The notes under the pieces are model-generated. The model was not told the origin of the DNA. It saw only the letters and a list, made by a program, of their open reading frames with translations, and did no database searches. A stretch of 63,823 bases of DNA from Parabacteroides sp. (GTDB taxonomy: Bacteria > Bacteroidota > Bacteroidia > Bacteroidales > Tannerellaceae). The stretch is from NCBI GenBank assembly GCA_028707405.1, contig JAQWBH010000003.1:1928-65750 (forward strand), in the 5' to 3' direction. Each line of letters begins with the position of its first letter. Position 1 is the stretch's first letter. The translations under genes were made by a program, and so were the position numbers. Positions 30,842-40,722 of this stretch are shown here, piece by piece.

Positions 30842-32473
30842 CTAATGTACAAATTTATTACTTTTCTTAGGCATCTCTGCGGCTTTTCTTTTTATAACAT
30901 GGAAAATATCATCTTTGTTCTGCGGTCGAAGATAATCATACCAATAAAAATCCTTCAAAACTTTCTGATTTGGAGTCAAATCGGGAATTGGAATCATTTT
31001 GCCGACAGGGCTTGGCCATATTTTTAATTTATCCAACTTCCTTTCTTTCACCCACGCCGTAAGGTACCCGCTTTTTGTTGTATTAAGTCCAATCATCGCT
31101 CCATAATCGTCGCGGGGATAAAAGATAGATTCTGCATTGCCTGAAACATCTATCTTTCGAACTTCTTTCCCTTCAAAGTATGCTTTCAAATCGCTACCCT
31201 TAAGTTGATTATAATAAGCCGAATCCACATGCTGTGCCGCAAAAGCGAACTGAATCACATGCGCATAATCAATAGTACTATCCTTCATAAACATGGCGAT
31301 AGTGTCGCCATACAACTGATATTCATTATTCCAAAGGATCGGATCCTTATACATATATAATACTGAATCCTTTGTGTTAAACTGCATTGAATCACAAACT
31401 CCTTGAGCATCTGTTCTGAAAAAGCGAACTCCATAATACGCTTTCACTTCTCGATATATAGAATCAATGGTCGTCATCTTCATTGTATCCGCGTGCAAAT
31501 AAAGCGTATCACCTTGCGAATAATCCATAAATCGTGCACTATCAGTAGCAAATGCAATCTTTTTCACATCATCATAATAACCATACTGGCCTTCGAGTGT
31601 TGCATGACGCAGTGTATCTATAAGAGTCATATTTCCATGTACTTCACCAAAACCTGTATCCCGATTATAAAAAATAGAATCACCTATCAATATTTTATCA
31701 CCTTCGTTTGTTTCAACACGAGAGCGATCTAGCAATAAAGCTGTATTTTTTACAGTATCATACCACCCAAGAGACGAATGAATAATGCCACTATCTGAAA
31801 CGATTACGGAAGGACCTAATATTGTGGCAATTTTAGAATTCGTATTATAATTTAATGTATCTGAATACAAAGTAAACTTTGGATTTTTGAGTCTTACACT
31901 ATCATTAAAAACGGCGATCTTGGTATCTGGAGAATACTGTCCATAAAAGGATGAAAGTTGATTAAGAGAATCCACAATCATTCCTCCGTCAAAATAATAA
32001 CCCACATTTGGAATCCGCTCATAATTAAGACTATCAGTAAACAAAGTTACTTGCCCATTTTCCATACGAACATTCTCTCGAAGGTATGCAATTTGAGTAT
32101 TGCCATTATAAAATAAATAATTCCCATAAACAAAAAGAGTATCGCCTTGTTCCATGCGAACATTACTAAAGGCTTCCAAAGAATTAAACTGCTCATAAAA
32201 ATATGCGCTATCGCAATACATATAGGCACTATCATGGCGAAAACAAACATCTCCACTCAAAATCTGGGCATTTGGATTAAGCTCCTTATTATATGCTAAT
32301 GTATTAGCATGTAACAAAAAAACTTTACTCTTTGATGCTTTTTTATTATGTTGCGCGGGAGTAGATATTAGCGTTCCATTTTTTTTATGCACAACATTCT
32401 TAGCTTGAGAAAAAACGCAAGCTAAAAGAAAGAGAAATAACCCAAAGTAAATTACAATTCTTGTCGTCCTCAT
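30842..32473 (-). CDS. OstA/LptA-like lipopolysaccharide transport protein
   Basis: The 543-aa protein has an N-terminal signal sequence (about residues 1-25) and a long repetitive beta-structure. Its repeated pattern of FTDSLNY, DSAYFY, LRENVRME and GDTLFVYGN strands matches the OstA-like N domain. Such beta-jellyroll proteins carry LPS across the periplasm. It is larger than E. coli LptA (185 aa), as is usual in Bacteroidota. It overlaps the SurA-like gene by 4 nt (ATGA), and the lptB gene lies elsewhere in this window (43612-44364). The role in LPS transport is inferred from the family. Confidence 0.8.
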   Translation of the reverse strand: MRTTRIVIYFGLFLFLLACVFSQAKNVVHKKNGTLISTPAQHNKKASKSKVFLLHANTLAYNKELNPNAQILSGDVCFRHDSAYMYCDSAYFYEQFNSLEAFSNVRMEQGDTLFVYGNYLFYNGNTQIAYLRENVRMENGQVTLFTDSLNYERIPNVGYYFDGGMIVDSLNQLSSFYGQYSPDTKIAVFNDSVRLKNPKFTLYSDTLNYNTNSKIATILGPSVIVSDSGIIHSSLGWYDTVKNTALLLDRSRVETNEGDKILIGDSIFYNRDTGFGEVHGNMTLIDTLRHATLEGQYGYYDDVKKIAFATDSARFMDYSQGDTLYLHADTMKMTTIDSIYREVKAYYGVRFFRTDAQGVCDSMQFNTKDSVLYMYKDPILWNNEYQLYGDTIAMFMKDSTIDYAHVIQFAFAAQHVDSAYYNQLKGSDLKAYFEGKEVRKIDVSGNAESIFYPRDDYGAMIGLNTTKSGYLTAWVKERKLDKLKIWPSPVGKMIPIPDLTPNQKVLKDFYWYDYLRPQNKDDIFHVIKRKAAEMPKKSNKFVH

Positions 32474-33834
32474 TCTTTAATCCACCCAGGATATTGGAAA
32501 TCACAATTCCGCCATCCTTCACTTATGCGCACAAAGGTAGTCTTTATTTTTTTTACCACCCAGTCATGTAGCAACTTCTCGCGTTTTTGGTTTTCAACCA
32601 TGCCTTTCATTGCCTGAAAATCATCAGTCAAATTTGCTTTATGCTGAGTAATTCTATTTTTCAATTTTACTATAGCAACCACCTCTTTCTGCTTGTCGCT
32701 AATCATTGTGAATGGTTTAGATATTTCACCGACTTTCATATTATAGACGACCTTGCCAACTTCCTGTGGAAGCTCTTCCATCTCATATTTCGGGGTGCCA
32801 TAATTGCTGCTCGACTCATTCTTATTCACCATCAATCCTTTATTATTTCTGGTTTCCTTATCGGCAGACACAAAAGTCGCCGCATCTTCAAATGAGAATT
32901 TTTTATCTGAAATATCCATATACAAGGAATCCATTCGCGAAATAGAGGCCTGCAATTCCTTTTCTGATACTTTAGGCTTAAGTAAAATATGACGGCAATT
33001 GATACGATCTCCTCTTTTCTCAATTAATTGGATAATATGATAGCCATATTCAGTCTGAACTATCTGTGACACTTTCTTTGGATCATTCAAGTTAAACGCC
33101 ACATTTGCAAATTCGGGAGCAAGCATTGCTTTTCCTGTAAAGCCCAATTCGCCTCCTTTCATAGCTGTTCCAGGATCTTCGGAATATAAACGGGCCAGCG
33201 TTGAAAATTCATATTCCCCGCTATTAATCTGTTCTGTGAATTTACGCAAACGAGCCTTAATAGCATCTGTTTCCTCAAATGGAATCTTAGGTTCCATAGT
33301 CACAATCTCTACCTCTACAGTTGTTGGTACAATCGGCAAACTATCTTTCGGAAGCTGATTATAATATTTACGAATCTCAGCAGGTGTAAGCTTAATATCG
33401 CCTACCAACTTATGTTGCATTTGTTGTTCCGTTTGTTGTTCACGAACCATATCTTTCCGTTCGTCCTTAATCTGAGAAAGCTTCTTATTAAAATATTCTT
33501 CCAACTTCTCTTTGGATCCTATTTGATTTATAGCCATATTGACCCATTGGTCTGTCGCTTGAATAACCTGATTTTCATTAACTTCTATACTATCTATCTT
33601 TGCTTGGTTTAAATACAGTTTCTGAATAGCCATCCGCTCAGGAATCACACAATATGGATCACCATCCAATTTCTGACCTTCATTCTGCAAATACAAACGC
33701 TGACTTTCAACATCTGAGCGCAAAATAGCGTCATCACCAACCACCCATACAACCTCATCAATTACATTTTCCTGTGCCATCAGCACACAAGAAAAACAGG
33801 TCAGGAAGAATACTGAAACTAATCTTTTCATCAT
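32470..33834 (-). CDS. SurA-like periplasmic peptidyl-prolyl isomerase
   Basis: The 454-aa protein has a signal peptide (about residues 1-20), an N-terminal SurA-type helical domain and two parvulin (PpiC) domains. The first contains LARLYSEDPGTAMKGGELGF and TEYGYHIIQLIEKRGD; the second starts at CRHILLKP. SurA chaperones outer-membrane proteins through the periplasm. It is coupled to the OstA-like gene by a 4-nt overlap, which fits a role in outer-membrane assembly. The first of two adjacent ATG codons is used as the start. Confidence 0.88.
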   Translation of the reverse strand: MMKRLVSVFFLTCFSCVLMAQENVIDEVVWVVGDDAILRSDVESQRLYLQNEGQKLDGDPYCVIPERMAIQKLYLNQAKIDSIEVNENQVIQATDQWVNMAINQIGSKEKLEEYFNKKLSQIKDERKDMVREQQTEQQMQHKLVGDIKLTPAEIRKYYNQLPKDSLPIVPTTVEVEIVTMEPKIPFEETDAIKARLRKFTEQINSGEYEFSTLARLYSEDPGTAMKGGELGFTGKAMLAPEFANVAFNLNDPKKVSQIVQTEYGYHIIQLIEKRGDRINCRHILLKPKVSEKELQASISRMDSLYMDISDKKFSFEDAATFVSADKETRNNKGLMVNKNESSSNYGTPKYEMEELPQEVGKVVYNMKVGEISKPFTMISDKQKEVVAIVKLKNRITQHKANLTDDFQAMKGMVENQKREKLLHDWVVKKIKTTFVRISEGWRNCDFQYPGWIKE

Positions 33835-33857
33835 GTATGTCTTTACAAATTAATTAA

Positions 33858-34718
33858 TCAATCAGACTTGCCGAAAAATTCGACATTGCCTTCCTTGACT
33901 GCATCATTATATAATTCATCTTCAAACTTTTTCAAAAACTCTATTCGCCGCTGATTCGTCAAAATTTCAACAATATGGGGCGCTACATAATTATAGGGCG
34001 CTATTGAACCCACGGGAAGATATTCTTTTATGTTCAACAAATAACAAAAACTGCTATCGGATATTTCTAAAAAATGATTTATCTTTAAAAAATCATTTAC
34101 ATTTTTTACATGTACAGGAATATTCTCCATTACCTGATCAAAATCCGTCCATTTATCACAAAAATAGTCATAAGTCACTGCATTCTGAAGACTATACTTC
34201 TCTATTTTTTCCAAAGCAGACTCAGAAGTAGACTTATACCATTGCTTCACATTTAAAAGAGCTGGTGCATCTTTTGGAATTTTCAAAAACAGACCTTTTA
34301 TCAAAGCTTTATCTAAAACGAATTTCGTTCGATTTAGCTTATAATAATTTATCTTGTCTTCACTGCTCAATTTTGCAGCAAGCTTTTCATGTACCAACTT
34401 TTCCTGATAACGATAGCTAACTAAAGAATGACGATATTCTTCAACCAGCCTTTCAACCTCATCTTTCTCTTCTTTTCCCAAATTACGTGAAGCCACATCA
34501 TAAATCAAAGCATCTTTAATCCATTTCTTCACCAAATTTTCTGCTATTAAAAGACTGTCCGCATGAGACACGCCTTCAGGAATCTGTTTTACAATATCTG
34601 TTCGTGAAAGAGAAAATTTCTTCACTCTTGCCAAAACATCATTATCTTCCTTTACCACTCCCTTTTTACAAGAGCACAGCAAAGATACAAATGCTATCAG
34701 AATGAAGCAATACCTCAT
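33858..34718 (-). CDS. SurA-N-like lipoprotein without a parvulin domain
   Basis: The 286-aa protein has a lipoprotein signal with cysteine 17 (LLCSC then KK). The rest is helical and charged and resembles the N- and C-terminal chaperone parts of SurA proteins (LVKKWIKDALIYDVASRN, YYKLNRTKFVLDKALI). I see no rotamase signature (GG-L-F then GYHI), so catalysis is unlikely. It sits between two genes that do have parvulin domains, 13 and 23 nt away. I infer a membrane-anchored chaperone partner. Confidence 0.7.
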   Translation of the reverse strand: MRYCFILIAFVSLLCSCKKGVVKEDNDVLARVKKFSLSRTDIVKQIPEGVSHADSLLIAENLVKKWIKDALIYDVASRNLGKEEKDEVERLVEEYRHSLVSYRYQEKLVHEKLAAKLSSEDKINYYKLNRTKFVLDKALIKGLFLKIPKDAPALLNVKQWYKSTSESALEKIEKYSLQNAVTYDYFCDKWTDFDQVMENIPVHVKNVNDFLKINHFLEISDSSFCYLLNIKEYLPVGSIAPYNYVAPHIVEILTNQRRIEFLKKFEDELYNDAVKEGNVEFFGKSD

Positions 34719-34731
34719 ATCATTCTATTCT

Positions 34732-36300
34732 CTATTTCTTTAGTTTTTTTAGAAGTTGCCAATTAATAGATACAGAATATTTATTATTCAATCGTTTGAC
34801 CCATTCTGCTTCTATACGATCACGCTCAGATGCTGGCTTGCTCCAAACTTCCTTATTGCTTATATCGAATAATAAAATACCATCCCTATATTCTTGCATC
34901 AAATGATTAAATTCAGGATGCTTAACAGTCAGATTTTTTCTTTCTGCGGACGTAATAATTTCACGAATAAACAATTGATAAATATCATTCATAAAATCAC
35001 CAGAATATGTTTTAGTTGAAAACGGGCATTTTTGTACATAAGCTGCAAAAACATCCTGTCGTACATCTTCTCCATTCAAACGGAATAGTACTTTATGCAT
35101 TTTCATTGCTTCATTTCCAAATACGGAATCTGTCGGGAAATATCTATCACATAAAGCTTGCAGCTCTGCGTATGCTTCTGGATAAAACACATATCCATAT
35201 TCTTTCTTCTTTTTCTCTACAAATGAATTGTAGTAATCAAAATTCCGTTCATCCTGAGCCATCTTAGGAGCCCAAAGTTTTTTCATTACATCAAAAGTAG
35301 GTAAAGCGGGCTTTGCAAGTAATTTGATTATATGATACCCAAACTTTGTTTTTACAGGTTCACTGATATCTCCTGGATTTTCTAGCGAAAAAGCAACTTT
35401 TTCAAAAGGTTCAATCATCTCTCCCAACGCAAAAGGAGACAATACTCCTCCATTCTTTGCATTATCTCCATCCGAATATTGCTTTGCCAGTTCTTCAAAA
35501 TCCATTCCGGATTTAGCTTTTTGATAGACTTCTTCTGCTTTTGCCAAGGTTTTTATTTCTCCGTCAGCCACCGAATCCTTCGGAAACGCTATCAAAATAT
35601 GAGCTACACGAACTAATCCAGGATTTGGTCTCCGGCTAATTAATTCAATCACATGCATTCCTATTGAAGAACGAACGGGCAAAGAAACTGTCCCTGGCTT
35701 CATTGCATAAACGGCATTTTCAAAGGCCAATGTCGTTTGCATAGGTAAAAGACAACGCAAATAATTATAGTATACATTGTCTTTATCTTTCTCCATCATC
35801 TCTTTTCCTACAGTTTCAAAATTTTCTCCGTCCTTAATTCGATTATAAAACTGCATCGCCCGTTGATAAGCGGCAACCGTGTCTTTCGTAAGCGAATACT
35901 GAGGTAGTCTAAATACAACCTGCCTCAATTCCAGAGCCTCTCCATAACGATTATAAATATTTTTTACCGCAGCATCTTCGCCTTCTTTGTCCGTTAAATA
36001 ACTTGTAACAAGCTGAGCACGATATTCATCCAGTTCATCCTTGAAAGCTTTTGTCTTATCTAAACCCAAACTTTCAGCCTCTGCCACTTTCAACTTAAAG
36101 TTTTTAAAAAGCTCCACATAATTTCTGACAGATTTACTATCAGATAGATTTACCTCTCCATTTTTCTCAGCTATAAAGGTAAACTCAGAAAGGGGTATTT
36201 GTTTATCTGCAATAGTCATCACTACCGGATCGCTCTTTTTCTGAGCATTTACAGTCAAACAAACAAAAGCTAGACACGCGATTTGCAACTTTTCCTTCAT
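34732..36300 (-). CDS. PpiC-type peptidyl-prolyl isomerase
   Basis: The 522-aa protein has a signal peptide (MKEKLQIACLAFVCLTVNAQ), a helical N-domain, and two parvulin-like regions. One is degenerate (LRQVVFRLPQYSL, IGMHVIELISRRPN) and one complete (VRVAHILIAFP, LAKQYSDGDNAKNGGVLSPF, TKFGYHIIKLL). A long C-terminal region follows with no clear domain. It is the first of three SurA-related genes. I use the ATG at 36300 because it places the signal peptide normally; ATG codons at 36315 and 36327 are in frame. Confidence 0.82.
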   Translation of the reverse strand: MKEKLQIACLAFVCLTVNAQKKSDPVVMTIADKQIPLSEFTFIAEKNGEVNLSDSKSVRNYVELFKNFKLKVAEAESLGLDKTKAFKDELDEYRAQLVTSYLTDKEGEDAAVKNIYNRYGEALELRQVVFRLPQYSLTKDTVAAYQRAMQFYNRIKDGENFETVGKEMMEKDKDNVYYNYLRCLLPMQTTLAFENAVYAMKPGTVSLPVRSSIGMHVIELISRRPNPGLVRVAHILIAFPKDSVADGEIKTLAKAEEVYQKAKSGMDFEELAKQYSDGDNAKNGGVLSPFALGEMIEPFEKVAFSLENPGDISEPVKTKFGYHIIKLLAKPALPTFDVMKKLWAPKMAQDERNFDYYNSFVEKKKKEYGYVFYPEAYAELQALCDRYFPTDSVFGNEAMKMHKVLFRLNGEDVRQDVFAAYVQKCPFSTKTYSGDFMNDIYQLFIREIITSAERKNLTVKHPEFNHLMQEYRDGILLFDISNKEVWSKPASERDRIEAEWVKRLNNKYSVSINWQLLKKLKK

Positions 36301-36414
36301 ACTACTCTTAATCATACTACAATGCATTATAATATAACACTAACATAAAACGGAGAGTAACCTTGAAAAGTATGCAGACTTATCAAATTAGTTTTTTTTA
36401 TAATTATACATATA

Positions 36415-38595
36415 TCAATTAGCCAACTCTGAAAGAAATTTTATACGGACTAAACGTATCTCTTCTTCTGTATAATCACCGCCTAATTCTTCTATTGCAC
36501 TTTCCAAATCATCCGTTTCTGAATCCTTAAAATACTCATAGATATCCCGAATATGATCTTCATCCATCACATCATTTAAAAAATAATCAATATTGATACG
36601 TGTTCCTGAATAAACAATTGCTTCAATCTCATCTAATAATTCACTAAATTCAAGACCATTAGAAAGAGCTATTTCATCCAATGCTACTTTTCTGTCTATC
36701 CGCTGAATAATTGAAACTTTCAGTTTTGATTTGTTTGCAACAGTTCGAACACGCAAATCTTCCGGCCGTTCTATTTCATTCTCTTCTACATGCTTTTTTA
36801 TTAATTCCACAAATTCTTTTCCATAACGTTTGGCTTTCCCCGCACCTACACCAGGTATATTCTGTAGTTCATCCAAAGTAATAGGATATGTGGTTGCCAT
36901 AGCTTCTAAAGAAGGATCTTGAAAAATAACAAAAGGTGGAACATCTAATTTCTTAGATAGTTTTTTCCGTAAATCTTTCATCATTGAATACAAAACAGGA
37001 TCGACAGCACATGAGGCTCCGCCACGGACCGGAACTTCCTCTTCGTCGTCTTCAAATTCATTATCTTTTGTAATCTTGAATGGAACCGGTTTATCCATAA
37101 ACTCCTTTCCTTTCGGCGTTATTTTCAGTAAGCCATAGTTTTCTATGTCCTTCGCCAAATAGCCAGCAATCAAAGCCTGACGAATAACTGCATTCCACGT
37201 TTTATCATCTTCATCCTGACCACTTCCAAAAACGTCTAAATCATTATGCTTATAAGATTGGATCTCTGAAGTCTCGTTTCCAACCAACATATTCACGATA
37301 TAATCAGCCTTAAACTTCTCCTTTAGCGTACTGATCACATCCAAAACGGCACTAAGCAACTCTTGAGCTTCCACTTGCTTTTTAGGATTTAAGCAATTAT
37401 CACAATTTCCACAATTATCTTCTAAATATTCCTCTCCAAAATAATGCAACAGTACTTTCCTCCGACAAACTGATGTCTCAGCATAAGCAGCAGTTTCCAA
37501 TAAAAGCTGCTTCCCTATTTCTTGTTCGGCCACAGGTTTTCCTTGCATAAATTTTTCAAGTTTTTGCAAGTCTTTATATGCATAAAAGGCAATACATAAT
37601 CCTTCACCGCCATCTCGTCCTGCCCGTCCTGTTTCCTGGTAGTATCCCTCCAAGCTTTTAGGAATATCATAATGAATCACATAACGAACATCAGGTTTAT
37701 CAATACCCATCCCAAAAGCAATGGTAGCAACAATAACATCTGCCTTTTCCATCAAGAATGCATCCTGATTAGATGAACGTTGAGCCGAATCCATACCCGC
37801 ATGATATGGCAAAGCTTTTATACCATTTGCTTTTAGAATATCAGCAAATTCTTCCACTTTTTTTCTACTCAGGCAGTATATAATACCCGATTTACCTTCA
37901 TTAGCTTTGATAAACTTAATAATTTCTTTATCGATATCAGCAGTCTTCGGACGTATCTCATAATACAAATTTGGACGATTGAAAGACGACTTAAACACAG
38001 CTGCATTCGTCATTCCAAGATTCTTCTGTATATCATGCTGCACTTTCGGTGTAGCCGTAGCTGTCAAGGCTATCAAAGGACGTTTTCCTATTTCACTAAT
38101 AATAGGGCGTATTCGCCGATACTCCGGTCTAAAATCATGCCCCCACTCTGAAATACAATGAGCCTCATCAACCGCATAAAATGAGATATTCACTTGCTGA
38201 AGAAATTCTACATTTTCGTCTTTAGTCAATGATTCCGGAGCAACATAAAGCAATTTAGTGCGGCCAGCTAGAATGTCAGTTTTTACTTGGTCAATAGCTG
38301 ATTTATTTAATGAAGAATTAATAAAATGAGCAACTCCGTCTTCTTCACTGAAATTACGCATTGCATCAACCTGATTTTTCATAAGAGCTATCAATGGGGA
38401 AATAACAATTGCCGTACCTTCCATCATAAGCGAAGGCAATTGATAGCATAGAGATTTTCCACCACCTGTGGGCATCAGCACAAATGTGTCGTTTCCCGCT
38501 AGTACATTCTCTATAATTGTCCTTTGATTTCCTTTAAAAGTATCAAACCCAAAATGCTTCTTAAGTTCTTCAGTTATAATATCCTTCTTCGCCAT
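36415..38595 (-). CDS. recQ: ATP-dependent DNA helicase RecQ
   Basis: RecQ unwinds DNA 3'-5' in recombination and repair. The 726-aa protein has a helicase core (GGGKSLCYQLPS, DEAHCISEWGHDFRPEY, QETGRAGRDG), the zinc-binding RQC part (CRRKVLLHYFGEE then CGNCDNC), a winged helix and an HRDC domain (PPFVIFQDPSLEAMA, IPGVGAGKAKRYG). A C-terminal extension of about 90 residues after HRDC makes it longer than E. coli RecQ (about 610 aa). It follows clpX by 27 nt on the same strand. Confidence 0.97.
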   Translation of the reverse strand: MAKKDIITEELKKHFGFDTFKGNQRTIIENVLAGNDTFVLMPTGGGKSLCYQLPSLMMEGTAIVISPLIALMKNQVDAMRNFSEEDGVAHFINSSLNKSAIDQVKTDILAGRTKLLYVAPESLTKDENVEFLQQVNISFYAVDEAHCISEWGHDFRPEYRRIRPIISEIGKRPLIALTATATPKVQHDIQKNLGMTNAAVFKSSFNRPNLYYEIRPKTADIDKEIIKFIKANEGKSGIIYCLSRKKVEEFADILKANGIKALPYHAGMDSAQRSSNQDAFLMEKADVIVATIAFGMGIDKPDVRYVIHYDIPKSLEGYYQETGRAGRDGGEGLCIAFYAYKDLQKLEKFMQGKPVAEQEIGKQLLLETAAYAETSVCRRKVLLHYFGEEYLEDNCGNCDNCLNPKKQVEAQELLSAVLDVISTLKEKFKADYIVNMLVGNETSEIQSYKHNDLDVFGSGQDEDDKTWNAVIRQALIAGYLAKDIENYGLLKITPKGKEFMDKPVPFKITKDNEFEDDEEEVPVRGGASCAVDPVLYSMMKDLRKKLSKKLDVPPFVIFQDPSLEAMATTYPITLDELQNIPGVGAGKAKRYGKEFVELIKKHVEENEIERPEDLRVRTVANKSKLKVSIIQRIDRKVALDEIALSNGLEFSELLDEIEAIVYSGTRINIDYFLNDVMDEDHIRDIYEYFKDSETDDLESAIEELGGDYTEEEIRLVRIKFLSELAN

Positions 38596-38622
38596 ACGTA
38601 ACATTATTTAATATACTTCAGA

Positions 38623-39855
38623 TCAAGCGACCTTCAAACGATTTGTATCAGCTCTTGCAAACTTTTCCTTTGCATAAGCCAACGTTATGTTCAGTTCCTT
38701 CTTATTGGAAGAAGGCATTGTATACATAGCATCAATCATAATAATCTCAACTATCGAACGTAATCCCCGAGCACCCAATTTAAATTCAAGTGCTTTATCA
38801 ACAATAAATTCGAAAACATCTTCCTCAAACGACAATTTGATGCCATCCATTTCGAACAATTTAATATACTGCTTGACAATTGAATTTTTAGGTTCAGTTA
38901 AAATGCGTCGCAATGCGCTCCTATCAAGTGGATTCAAATATGTAAGAATGGGTAATCGCCCAATAATCTCAGGGATTAATCCGTACGACTTCAAATCAGT
39001 GGGTGTAATGTATTTGAGAAAATCATTTCTGTCAATATGTGCCGATTCTTTGCTTGAAACATACCCGACTACATGCGTATTCAAACGTTGCGCTATTTTC
39101 TTCTCTATACCATCAAAAGCACCACCACAAATAAACAAAATATTCTTTGTATCAACAACAATCATCTTCTGCTCTGGATGTTTCCGCCCTCCATATGGAG
39201 GAACATTGACCAGAGATCCTTCCAGCAACTTCAATAATCCTTGCTGCACACCTTCTCCACTTACATCGCGTGTAATAGATGGATTATCCATTTTGCGAGC
39301 AATCTTATCTATTTCATCAATAAATACAATACCGCGCTGTGCAGAAGCAACATCATAATCAGCCGCCTGCAACAATCGGCTCAATATACTCTCAATATCT
39401 TCTCCTACATATCCGGCTTGCGTCAAGACTGTAGCATCGACCATTGCAAAAGGAACATGAAGCATTTTTGCAATCGTACGAGCTAACAAAGTCTTGCCTG
39501 TACCAGTTGCCCCTACCATTATAATATTTGATTTTTCAATTTCAACGTCATCTTTCGTTGTCTTTTGCATCAAACGCTTATAATGATTATATACTGAAAC
39601 AGACAGAAAGCGTTTCGCTTCGTCCTGACCGATCACATATTGATCCAGAAAATTCTTAATATCCTCTGGTTTTGGTAAATCTTTAAGCGAAAGTCCAAAA
39701 TCACTTTTCGAACGAATTTTATACTCTTTTACCATTTCATAAGCCTGCTGCGCACATTCGTCACATATTGATCCTGACAATCCATTGATCAACATGTTAA
39801 CCTCTTCTTCACTTTTTCCACAGAAGACACATCTATCACCCGTAACTTTAGGCAT
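38623..39855 (-). CDS. clpX: ClpX ATPase subunit of the ClpXP protease
   Basis: ClpX unfolds tagged proteins and feeds them to ClpP. The 410-aa protein has the N-terminal zinc finger (CVFCGKSEEEVNML, ICDECA), Walker A GATGTGKT, Walker B with DEIDKIA, a GYVGED pore loop and a sensor-2 region near KLGARGLRS. A ClpP-docking loop of the IGF type is expected near residue 270 (WTFICGG-like FICGGAFDGIE). It follows clpP by 21 nt, the standard pair. Confidence 0.98.
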   Translation of the reverse strand: MPKVTGDRCVFCGKSEEEVNMLINGLSGSICDECAQQAYEMVKEYKIRSKSDFGLSLKDLPKPEDIKNFLDQYVIGQDEAKRFLSVSVYNHYKRLMQKTTKDDVEIEKSNIIMVGATGTGKTLLARTIAKMLHVPFAMVDATVLTQAGYVGEDIESILSRLLQAADYDVASAQRGIVFIDEIDKIARKMDNPSITRDVSGEGVQQGLLKLLEGSLVNVPPYGGRKHPEQKMIVVDTKNILFICGGAFDGIEKKIAQRLNTHVVGYVSSKESAHIDRNDFLKYITPTDLKSYGLIPEIIGRLPILTYLNPLDRSALRRILTEPKNSIVKQYIKLFEMDGIKLSFEEDVFEFIVDKALEFKLGARGLRSIVEIIMIDAMYTMPSSNKKELNITLAYAKEKFARADTNRLKVA

Positions 39856-39876
39856 TACTATAATTTTAATCGATTA

Positions 39877-40542
39877 TTACTTTTTACGGACTAACACTTT
39901 ATCTATCATACCATAAGCCAACGCTTCATCAGCTGTCATCCAATAATCGCGATCACTGTCGCGTTCCACCTCTTCATAAGATTTACCTGAATGAGTCGAT
40001 ATAATTGTATATAATTCTTTCTTTATCTTCAAAATTTCGCGAGCCGTAATCTCAATATCTGATGCCTGACCCTGAACTCCTCCCAATGGCTGATGAATCA
40101 TAACACGAGAATGTGGCAACGCCATCCGTTTCCCTTTAGTCCCTGATACCAACAATACAGCAGCAAATGAAGCAGCCATACCCGTACATATTGTTGAAAC
40201 ATCACAACCAATAAATTGCATTGTATCGTAGATCCCATATCCAGCATACACTGATCCGCCCGGAGAATTGATATAAATAGATATATCCTTACCAGGGTCT
40301 GATGAATCCAAATACAATAACTGAGCCTGAATCACATTAGCACTATAATCATCCACCTGAGTACCTAAAAAAATAATGCGATCCATCATTAATCTGGAAA
40401 ACACATCCATTTGAGCAACATTCAGTTGACGCTCTTCTATAATGGTAGGCGATATATAACTGCTTGTAATATTCATATAGCTATCCAAAGCATTACCATT
40501 CATTCCTAAATGCTTAGTCGCATATTTTCTAAAATCTTCCAT
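39877..40542 (-). CDS. clpP: ClpP protease subunit
   Basis: ClpP is the serine peptidase chamber of ClpXP. The 221-aa protein has the catalytic serine 125 in GMAASFA (usually GMAASMA), histidine 150 in MIHQPLGG and a later aspartate in the RDYWM region. The N-terminal propeptide is longer than in E. coli. It precedes clpX and lies between it and tig, the classic tig-clpP-clpX order. A promoter-like sequence is found 66 nt upstream. Confidence 0.98.
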   Translation of the reverse strand: MEDFRKYATKHLGMNGNALDSYMNITSSYISPTIIEERQLNVAQMDVFSRLMMDRIIFLGTQVDDYSANVIQAQLLYLDSSDPGKDISIYINSPGGSVYAGYGIYDTMQFIGCDVSTICTGMAASFAAVLLVSGTKGKRMALPHSRVMIHQPLGGVQGQASDIEITAREILKIKKELYTIISTHSGKSYEEVERDSDRDYWMTADEALAYGMIDKVLVRKK

Positions 40543-40573
40543 AATTTCAACTAGTAAATTAATAAATAAACAT

Positions 40574-40591
40574 AAAAAAGGGATTCCTCCC
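40574..40591 (-). terminator. Weak terminator after tig
   Basis: On the minus strand GGGA and TCCC form a 4-bp stem (40580-40583 with 40588-40591) followed by six U residues. The stem is short, but its place after tig and before clpP fits partial termination. Confidence 0.35.
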
Positions 40592-40607
40592 TATCTCATC
40601 GAAAAAA

Positions 40608-40639
40608 CAAAGTTATAAATAAATTTCTATAAGAAACAA
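40608..40639 (-). promoter_or_regulatory. Candidate clpP-clpX promoter
   Basis: On the minus strand TAACTTTG (40615 to 40608) is a full -7 match with a TTG 21 nt before it (40639 to 40637). Start would be near 40601, 59 nt before the clpP ATG. This would let clpP be expressed apart from tig. Confidence 0.55.
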
Positions 40640-40722
40640 TTTATTTACATTCTTCGATAAGTTTTTTTTAAGGAGAAAACCCTTTTCGTACAGAAAATAC
40701 AGTGTAAAGACTGCAAATCTTT

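Noticed and set aside
39241..39486. Antisense open frames over clpX, fusA, the M16 gene and others
   Set aside because: They mirror strongly conserved genes on the other strand and have no recognisable domains or start signals.
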